64,000 nt of DNA from Ariolimax columbianus (lineage: Eukaryota; Mollusca; Gastropoda; Stylommatophora; Arionidae): positions 103,191,638-103,255,637 of the forward strand of contig JAVGWX010000007.1 of assembly GCA_036924085.1 (NCBI GenBank), given 5' to 3'. Positions 56,085 to 64,000 of this stretch are shown here, in pieces (position 1 is the stretch's first letter; each line of letters opens with the position of its first letter). Position numbers and translations under genes: made by a program. A model generated the notes under the pieces. The model was given only the letters and a program-made list of their open reading frames with translations. It made no database searches and had not been told where the DNA came from.

Positions 56085-56340
56085 CATAGCGCTTTATGTG
56101 GAAACTGAGAAACTGTTGAACACAAATGTCAGTTCACAACCTGTAGTATTTCTGACAGATGCACAATCAGCACTCCAAGCACTTAAACTTGAGAAACTGC
56201 CAAATCTACAGGCTCTACTGTCTGAACTGAACAGCCTGCACAAGATTGTCATTGTGGAGTACCAGGAAACGAGAAAGCAGATCGACTGGCAAAAGAGAGT
56301 GTTGCAGACGAGCAACCAGCTGTGCCAGTTACATACTAAC

Positions 56341-57222
56341 AGAAGATAATGATAATCAAATCAATCAGAAAGCCACCAACAGAAGATAAGGATGATCAAA
56401 TCAATCAGAAAGCCACCAACAGAAGATAAGGATGATCAAATCAATCAGAAAGCCACCAACAGAAGATAAGGATGATCAAATCAATCAGAAAGCCACCAAC
56501 AGAAGATAAGGATGATCAAATCAATCAGAAAGCCACCAACAGAAGATAAGGATGATCAAATCAATCAGAAAGCCACCAACAGAAGATAAGGATGATCAAA
56601 TCAATCAGAAAGCCACCAACAGAAGATAAGGATGATCAAATCAATCAGAAAGCCACCAACAGAAGATAAGGATGATCAAATCAACCAGAAAGCCACCAAC
56701 AGAAGATAAGGATGATCAAATCAATCAGAAAGCCACCAACAGAAGATAAGGATGATCAAATCAATCAGAAAGCCACCAACAGAAGATAAGGATGATCAAA
56801 TAAATCAGAAAGCCACCAACAGAAGATAAGGATGATCAAATCAATCAGAAAGCCACCAACAGAAGATAAGGATGATCAAATCAATCAGAAAGCCACCAAC
56901 AGAAGATAAGGATGATCAAATCAATCAGAAAGCCACCAACAGAAGATAAGGATGATCAAATAAATCAGAAAGCCACCAACAGAAGATAAGGATGATCAAA
57001 TCAATCAGAAAGCCACCAACAGAAGATAAGGATGATCAAATCAATCAGAAAGCCACCAACAGAAGATAAGGATGATCAAATCAATCAGAAAGCCACCAAC
57101 AGAAGATAAGGATGATCAAATCAATCAGAAAGCCACCAACAGAAGATAAGGATGATCAAATCAATCAGAAAGCCACCAACAGAAGATAAGGATGATCAAA
57201 TCAATCAGAAAGCCACCAACAG
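56341..57222 (+). repeat. 40-bp expansion inside LINE B, 22 copies
   Basis: The unit is AACAGAAGATAAGGATGATC then AAATCAATCAGAAAGCCACC. Copies are almost identical, with rare changes (AATAAATCAG, AACCAG). The native block is bounded by AACAG on both sides (CTAACAGAAG and CCAACAGTAA). It separates the RNase H part from the Cys/His tail. Confidence 0.97.
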
Positions 57223-57530
57223 TAACACCAGACGATTACCATAACATGAACAGACAAGAGCAAACTGTTGTGTTGCGCCTTAGAACAGGACACAACCGAC
57301 TCCACAGCCACATGTACACAAAAATGAAGATTGGCAACTCAGCCATGTGTACATGCAGACAGGCACCCCAGGCAGCAGAGCACATACTATAAATCTTCCC
57401 CGAATATGATATACAGAGAAAATCTCACTGGCACATAGAAACAAGACTGGAAGAGAAACTTTATGGACCTGTATGTGAACTACAAAAGACAGTGAAGTGT
57501 ATACAAGAGACAACATTGCAGATATAGACA
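57223..57530 (+). pseudogene. LINE B C-terminal tail
   Basis: Reads VTPDDYHNMNRQEQTVVLRL, RTGHNRLHSHMYTKM, CTCRQAPQAAEHIL, a stop, then FPEYDIQRKSHWHIETRLEE, the conserved tail following RNase H in this LINE type. Confidence 0.78.
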
Positions 57531-57838
57531 ATATTTGAAAGTGAACGAAAGAAGATGAAGTGGAACATTCTACCTCATCATGTACTCCGTGGTGCTGGAT
57601 CTCAACTTCTTCTTCCTCTTCTTTTTTTTCTTCATTTTCCTCGTCCTTTGTCCTCAACCTCGCGTTACCAGCCAGGAGGAGGACCGGAAGCAGCAGGATG
57701 TAGTCCGTACAACGGAAAACGTTCTGGTCTAGTTTACAGCTTGACTGCGATATTTGTACCTTTCGGTCAAAGACATCCGACTTCAGCAGGCATTTTTAGG
57801 TACCGAGTCAGCTTTTCCTCTTGGATACCTCCTCCTTA
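57531..57838. other. Unassigned sequence
   Basis: Includes a CTT-rich stretch at 57597-57640. Possibly the LINE B 3' UTR at its left edge. Nothing else recognised. Confidence 0.4.
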
Positions 57839-57839
57839 G

Positions 57840-58217
57840 CCAGTCGGTCCGCCACTCCCCTGAGCCAGTCGGTCCTCCCTTCTCCTGAGCCTGTCGGTCC
57901 TCCCTTCTCCTGAGCCTGTCGGTCCTCCCTTCTCCTGAGCCTGTCGGTCCTCCCTTCTCCTGAGCCTGTCGGTCCTCCCTTCTCCTGAGCCAGTCGGTCC
58001 TCCCTTCTCATTAGCCAGTCGGTCCTCCCTTCTCATTAGCCAGTCGGTCCTCCCTTCTCCTTAGCCAGTCGGTCCTCCCTTCTCCTGAGCCTGTCGGTCC
58101 TCCCTTCTCCTTAGCCAGTCGGTCCTCCCTTCTCCTTAGCCAGTCGGTCCTCCCTTCTCCTGAGCCAGTCGGTCCTCCCTTCTCATTAGCCAGTCGGTCC
58201 TCCCTTCTCCTTAGCAA
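57840..58217 (+). repeat. 25-bp minisatellite, about 15 copies
   Basis: The unit is CAGTCGGTCCTCCCTTCTCC plus TGAGC, with variants CTGTCGG, CATTAGC and CTTAGC. Confidence 0.96.
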
Positions 58218-58319
58218 GTCGGTCCTAACCTAACTGTTTTAACCTAATCTTCAGCTGGGTCATGAACTGGGTTGTTCTTCAAAGCATTTTATTGTTGACT
58301 TCATCACATAGAAAACCAT

Positions 58320-59036
58320 GTCCCAAAAAGCCACCAGCAAAGCTAAGAACAGAATGGCCATAATGAGAAAGATATCAGGCTAAACATGGGGAGCTGAGAC
58401 TAGGATCCTACAGAACCTGTACATGGGTTATTTCAGGCCGGTGCTAGAATACGGGATAGCAGTATGGTCCACATCAACAAATAACGTGAGGTCGGTGCTC
58501 GAATACGGGATAGCAGCATGGTCCACAGCAACAAAAAACCGTGAGGTCGGTGCTAGAATACGGGATAGCAGCATGGTCCACAGCAACAAAAAATTACTAC
58601 CGAAAAGTTCATACAACCGAATACTATGGTACACATATCATCACTGGAGCTATGAGAACAACACCAATAAATGCAATGCAGAACATCACATAAATCGAAA
58701 ATATTGGAGACGCAAAGAAATTGTTTAAACACTCCGGCAGGGACAGGAGTTTAAACGAATGCTAAATCGCCCAATAAATATATGACCGGGCAAATCGCAT
58801 GGAAAAAGGAGATTAAAGAGAAGCCACCAAATATCAATAACAAACGTTCTTGCAAGTGCAAACCGAGTCATAAACCAGGAAGTGGTTAGAGATCTAAAAC
58901 AAACATCCCAAATTCCCCTACGCCAAATAGCCAAATCCCCTAAGATGGTAGATGCTATAGATGGATTGAAAAGAAGAGAGCTCAGACAGATTAAGAAAGG
59001 AAACTTATCAAAGACGAATATCTTACGAATATCAGG
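58320..59036 (+). mobile_element. LINE fragment related to LINE B (LINE D)
   Basis: The thumb and downstream region of a LINE B-like ORF: KATSKAKNRMAIMRKISG, TWGAETRILQNLY, FRPVLEYGIAVWST, then in other frames segments like VQNRILRVITGA and IPLRQIAKSPKMVDAIDGLK. Compare LINE B KARRKLAILRKLSG and IRPHLEYGSAAW. A 54-55 bp block (GTGAGGTCGGTGCTAGAATA onward, 58436-58595) is present three times. Both ends are truncated. Confidence 0.75.
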
Positions 59037-60350
59037 TAAAGGTTGCTCTTACATCCTCAAATCAAGGTCCAGGTTTCTCTAACATCCTCAGATCAACTCC
59101 CGGTTTCTCTTACATCCTCAGATAGAGATCCAGGTTTCTCTTACATCCTCAAAACAAGGTTCAGGTTTCTCTTACATCCTCAGATCAAGGTCACGGTTTC
59201 TCTTACATTCTCATATCAAGGTTCAGGTTTCTCTTACATCCTCATATCAAGGTTCATGTTTCTCTTACATCCTCAGATCAAGGTCCCCGTAACTCTTACA
59301 TCCTCAGATCAAGGTCCCCATATCTCTTACATCCTCAGATCAAGGTCCTAGCATCTCTTACATCCTCAGATAAAGGTCCCAGTATATCTTACATCCTCAG
59401 ATCAAGGTCCAGGTTTCTCTTACATCCTCAGATCAAGGTCCCAGGATCACTTACATCCTCAGATCAAGGTCTCAGTATCTCTTACATCCTCAGATCAAGG
59501 TCCAGGTTTCTCTTACATCCTCAGATCAAGGTCCCAGGATCTCTTACATCCTCAGATCAAGGTCTCAGTATCTCTTACATCCTCAGATCAAGGTCCCAGT
59601 ATCTCTTACATCCTCAGATCAAGATCCCAGTATCTCTTACCTCCTCAGATTAAGGTCCTAGTATCTCTTACATCCTCAGATCAAGGTCCAGGTTTCTCTT
59701 ACATCCTCAGATCAAGGTCCCAGTATATCTTACATTATCAGATCAAGGTCCCAGTATCTCTTACATCCTCATATCAAGGTACAGGTTTCTCTTACATCCT
59801 CAGATCAAGGTCCAGGTTTCTCTTACATCCTTAGATCAAGGCCCATGTTTCTCTACATCCTCAGATCAAGGTCCAGGTTTCTCTTACATCCTCAGATCAA
59901 GGTCCCGGTTTCTCTTACATCCTCAGTTCAAGGTCCAGGTTTCTCTTACATCCTCAGTTCAAGGTCCAGGTTTCTCTTACATCCTCAGATCAAGGTCCAG
60001 GTTTCTCTTACATCCTCAGATCAAGGTCCAAGTCTCTCTTACATCCTCAGATCAAGGTCCCAGTATATCTTACATTCTCAGATCAAGGTCCCCGTATCTC
60101 TTACATCCTCAGATCAAGGTCCCCGTATCTCTTACATCCTCAGATCAAGGTCCAGGTTTCTCTTACATCCTCGGATCAAGGTCCCGGTTTCTCTGACATC
60201 CTCAGATCAAGGTCCCAGTATCTCTTACATCCTCCGATCAAGGTCCCCGTATCTCTTACATCCTCAGATCAAGGTCCCCGTATCTCTTACATCCTCAGAT
60301 CAAGGTCCAGGTTTCTCTTACATCCTCAGATCAAGGTCCTTGTTTCTTTT
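59037..60350 (+). repeat. 31-bp minisatellite, about 42 copies
   Basis: The unit is TCTCTTACATCCTCAGATCA then AGGTCCCAGTA or AGGTCCAGGTT. The two terminal types alternate irregularly. One of the largest arrays in the window. Confidence 0.97.
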
Positions 60351-60454
60351 ACAAAGAACATCGTTTTTTGTAAGTCTGTTTTATCTCCAGACAACTTGAA
60401 GTAAAGTTACAGATTTGACTACGCTACTTCCAGTAACGAGGGGAACTATTGTAT

Positions 60455-60685
60455 CTTGGACGGCCACATGAGTTCCCAGTCTGCAGGAGATCTTGGACGG
60501 CCACATGGAGTTCCCAGTCTGCAGGAGATCTTGGACGGCCACATGGAGTTCCCAGTCTGCAGGAGATCTTGGACGGCCATATGGAGTTCCCAGTCTGCAG
60601 GAGATCTTGGACGGCCACATGGAGTTTCAAGTGTGCAGGAGATCTTAGACGGCCACATGGAGTTCCCAGTCTGTAGAAGATCGTG
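60455..60685 (+). repeat. 38-bp repeat, 6 copies
   Basis: The unit is CAGTCTGCAGGAGATCTTGG then ACGGCCACATGGAGTTCC. Confidence 0.95.
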
Positions 60686-60732
60686 GGCAGTCTTTGTTCA
60701 AAATTTTCAGCATTCAGTCTTTTCTTAGGACA

Positions 60733-60940
60733 TTTCTTAAAGTCATTTCATAACGTCCTGTCATAAAATAATGTCTTAAAGTCATTTCATAACGTCCTGT
60801 CATAAAATAATGTCTTAAAGTCATTTCATAATGTCCTGCCATAAAATAATGTCTTAAATTCATTTCATAACGTCCTGTCATAAAATAATGTCTTAAAGTC
60901 ATTTCATAACGTCCTGTCATAAAATAATGTCTTAAAGTCA
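60733..60940 (+). repeat. 40-bp repeat, 5 copies
   Basis: The unit is TCATTTCATAACGTCCTGTC then ATAAAATAATGTCTTAAAG; nearly identical copies. Confidence 0.95.
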
Positions 60941-61534
60941 TATCAAGTTCCTAACGACCGCTTGCTGACCGGTGTTTTGAATCTGGTCGCAAGATGTCCA
61001 CAACGATTCGCACGATTGAAGTCCAACCACTGGACTCTACATTTATGGAGCGGACTTGACACTTGTTGATTGCCGGCTTCCTCAAACCACAAGTTCTGAG
61101 AAACTGATGGGACAAGATTTCGAACAGGCTTATTGAGAAATATATGTCTTTGTCCAGGGCAGCGCTTGGTTAGGCAAGTACACAGTTCACTGGAGGGCCC
61201 GCGAGAGCTGGAATGAGCCTATAACCAGACGCGTCATTGTATCCTGACTTGAAACATTAGCACATGTAAGGAATAGTTTTTGTGTTCCTTATTAAGCCGA
61301 GACCATGTATCATGTCGTTTTTGTGTTGTAAAGGTTCTAGAATTCTCTGGTGGTTTGGATTTATGGCATCAAAATTGCGCGGTTTTTATTGCACAAGTCG
61401 ATTGGATGAGAAGCGTGAAGAAATGTCACATGACTGTTAGATGACGTCAGGGCGTGACAGAATATCAATGAGCAGACGATGACTGTTCGTCTATTTAGTC
61501 AAGAGTTTCACATAATGCAAGAGTTTTTGCCGCT
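60941..61534. other. Unassigned unique sequence
   Basis: No gene, transposon or array recognised. Confidence 0.5.
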
Positions 61535-62335
61535 TGATTCTGTCTGACTGACTGACTGGTTGACTTACTGCCTGACTGGCGGACTGGTTTACTTACTGAC
61601 TGGCTGACTGGTTTACTTACTGACTGGCTGACGGGCTGACTTACTGGTTGGGTTACTGACTGACGGACTGATTGATTGACGGACTGACTGACTTACTGGT
61701 TGACTTACTGCCTGACTGGCTGACTTACTGACTGACTGGTTTACTTACTGACTGACTGACGGGCTGACTTACTGGTTGAGTTTCTGGCTGACGGGCTGAC
61801 TTACTGGTTGAGTTACTGGCTGACGGGCTGACTTACTGGTTGAGTTACTGGCTGACGGGCTGACTTACTGGTTGAGTTACTGGCTGACGGGCTGACTTAC
61901 TGGTTGAGTTACTGGCTGACTTACTGGTTGAGTTACTGGCTGACGGGCTGACTTACTGGTTGAGTTACTGGCTGACTTACTGGTTGAGTTACTGGCTGAC
62001 GGGCTGACTTACTGGTTGAGTTACAGGCTGACGGGCTGACTTACTGGTTGAGTTACTGACTGACGGGCTGACTTACTGGTTGAGTTACTGGCTGACGGGC
62101 TGACTTACTGGTTGAGTTACTGGCTGACAGGCTGACTTACTGGCTGACTTACTGACTGACGGACTGACTGGTTTACTTACTTACTGGCTGGCGGGCTAAC
62201 TTACTGGCTGAGTTACTGACTGACGGACGGACTGACTCTCTGACGGACTGACTGACTGACGGACTGACTGATGGACTAATTGACTGACGGACTGACGGAC
62301 TGACTGACTGATTGACTGACTGACTAACTGATGCC
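61535..62335 (+). repeat. TGAC-based array with 34-bp higher order
   Basis: Built from GACTGACTGGCTTACTG-like words. In the centre it settles into GGCTGACGGGCTGACTTACT followed by GGTTGAGTTACT. Confidence 0.94.
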
Positions 62336-62439
62336 CAGGATCGTTTTCTGGAAATTTGAGTAACGCAGTCTCGTGAACCAAACAGGAGGTTTGTGTCTCT
62401 ATCATTGTAGCAGGTGGTTGTGGGGAGAGTCAGATATCG

Positions 62440-62990
62440 AGATCTACCTGACAACAGAGATGGAGAGGTACGTGACGAGAGATGTCGAGTGGCACGTGAC
62501 GAGAGATGTCGAGTTGGATGTGACGAGAGATGTCGAGAAAGCTGTGGCGAGAGATGTCGAGAGGTACGTGACGAAAGATGTCATGATGTTTGCAATGAGA
62601 AATATCAACGTGTTTGTGACGAGAGATATCAAGATGTATGTGAAGAGATATATCAAGCGTGTGACAAACAAATCATGATTTTTAGGACGAGAAATATCAA
62701 AAGGTACGCGCGAGATCCATAAAGATATACGTGATACGATATCAAGCTGTATGTGACGAGATATATCAAGCTGTATGTGACGAGAGATATCAAGCTGTAT
62801 GTGACTAGAGATATCAAGCTGTATGTGACTAGAGATATCAAGCTGTATGTGACTAGAGATATCAAGCTGTATGTGACTAGAGATATCAAGTTGTATGGGA
62901 CTAGAGATATCAAGCTGTATGTCACGATATAAAGTATGATGTGACGAGAGATATCAAAATGTCCGTGACAAGAAATATCAAGTGTAAGTG
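62440..62990 (+). repeat. 24-bp diverged minisatellite
   Basis: The left part is GTGACGAGAGATGTCGAG with short spacers; the right part settles to GTATGTGACTAGAGATATCA plus AGCT. The shared core suggests one diverged array. Confidence 0.9.
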
Positions 62991-63169
62991 AAGAGGGATA
63001 TCGAGATGTCTGTGACAAGTGTATCCTAACTGACTCGTCAAGACTTCTCAAACTATTTTCTAAACTGACATTAACGGGAACAAGCATCACGTTTGACATA
63101 TTTTTGGACATGCGCAAGACATGGGTTCAGCCCGTCCTACCAGCCAAGATCACTCGCGTACTCCTTCTA

Positions 63170-63685
63170 GCTCTTTCTCTCCCTCTGTCTCCGACTATCT
63201 CTCTCTTTCCCTCTCTGTCTCCGACTATCTCCCTCTCCCCCTCTGTCTCCGACTATCTCCCTCTCCCCCTCTGTCTCCGACTATCTCCCTCTCCCTCTCT
63301 GTCTCCGACTATCTCCCTCTCCCCCTCTGTCTCCGACTATCTCTCTCTCTCTCCCCCTCCGTCTCCGACTATCTCCCTCTCCCCCTCTGTCTCCGACTAT
63401 CTCTCTCTCCCCCTCTGTCTCCGACTATCTCCCTCTCCCCCTCTGTCTCCGACTATCTCCCTCTCCCCCTCTGTCTCCGACTATCTCTCTCTCCCCCTCT
63501 GTCTCCGACTATCTCCCTCTCCCCCTCTGTCTCCTTCTATCTCCCTCTCCCCCTCCGTCTCCGACTATCTCCCTCTCCCCCTCTGTCTCCGACTATCTCT
63601 CTCTCCCCCTCTGTCTCTGACTATCTCCCTCTCCCCCTCTGTCTCCTTCTATCTCCCTCTCCCCCTCTGTCTCATGAAGCGGACG
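63170..63685 (+). repeat. 28-bp pyrimidine-rich minisatellite, about 18 copies
   Basis: The unit is CTGTCTCCGACTATCTCCCT plus CTCCCCCT. A 28-bp period rotates the reading frame each copy, so a Ser/Leu/Pro-rich frame is open in more than one phase. 63686-64000 has nothing recognisable. Confidence 0.96.
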
Positions 63686-64000
63686 CGTGCTTATACTTGT
63701 ATAACAACAGCTTCCGGTATCAGAAGGGAGATTGAGATGATGACTTCAGAGAATGTGTCGATGGATAGATGCTCTACCAATGACAACACAAAACGGTGTG
63801 TGCCCTGTGACAGCTAGCTAGCTATAAGCAGGTAAAATTGGGGAACAGATGGGACAGGTATCAAAGTTAACTTTGAATTGCGGCCCAACGTAGCTCACGC
63901 TTAGCTAAGATAAGCGGCTTGTTCTCAGTGGAGAGAGATGATGTTATGTCTGGAGGGTCTCCTCAGACATGGGCCAAGCCGGACCTGAGGCCTGGAGATA

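Larger units (their letters stand above)
52640..57530 (+). mobile_element. Decayed LINE with RNase H (LINE B), nested
   Basis: A plus-strand LINE ORF2 without a visible endonuclease. It starts in the linker (basic, coiled-coil-like QLEQLQNEVEISRKQ near 52690), then reverse transcriptase from about 53225, then RNase H (WIRVYTDGSAQN near 54800; continued at 56089 with VVFLTDAQSAL), and a Cys/His tail (VLRLRTGHNRLHSH, CTCRQAPQAAEHIL at 57265-57390). An opposite-strand LINE is inserted at 54941-56084. Internal expansions are at 53061-53215 (49 bp, 3 copies) and 56341-57222 (40 bp, 22 copies). Related to Jockey/I-type elements by motif pattern; inactive. Confidence 0.85.

Noticed and set aside
63104..63817. 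237-codon Ser/Pro/Leu-rich ORF
   Set aside because: The 28-bp period rotates the frame; two phases are open equally, so no coding signal.

Overview
This is eukaryotic, animal-type DNA. The one confident host gene is a split-exon Golgi alpha-mannosidase II homologue. Everything else is transposon remnants and an exceptional density of tandem repeats. The mix of LINE and tRNA-derived SINE types would fit a lophotrochozoan, most likely a mollusc; that assignment is inference, not proof.

Layout. (1) 1-1922: mostly unique DNA with a tRNA-like SINE head, a 36-bp minisatellite and a possible hAT end. (2) 1923-22241: a block of about 6.3 kb present three times in direct tandem. Each unit runs from a 28-bp array through a fixed series of other arrays to a 15-bp array. 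Diagnostic differences show the middle unit is a hybrid: its left part matches unit 3 and its right end matches unit 1, as unequal crossing-over predicts. Unit 1 alone carries a 952-bp solo LTR with a CTAT target duplication. (3) 22335-39204: the mannosidase gene on the minus strand in four exons (195, 166, 221 and 2721 nt; 1100 residues). Intron 3 is 10.3 kb and holds a decayed RNase H-bearing LINE, a CR1/L2-like LINE tail and a 3.4-kb A/C-only tract. Intron 2 holds a second, diverged LTR of the unit-1 family. (4) 39205-52640: minisatellites, a GA-rich tract, GT and CA tracts, several SINEs, a mariner-like relic and one small unexplained ORF. (5) 52640-59040: a LINE with RNase H, interrupted by an opposite-strand RTE-like LINE, then a third related fragment. 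(6) 57840-64000: mainly long minisatellites.

The mannosidase keeps the predicted zinc and catalytic residues, but it appears to lack the Cys-Pro-Trp loop and nearby residues reported to bind the GlcNAc anchor of the usual substrate, so its specificity may differ. About 82% of its coding sequence sits in one terminal exon.

The most unusual theme is tandem amplification. At least 35 different minisatellites are visible. At least seven are built from the coding sequence of the LINEs themselves, several bounded by 4-7 bp direct repeats in the native sequence. Most long open frames in this window are by-products of these arrays and are not annotated as genes.
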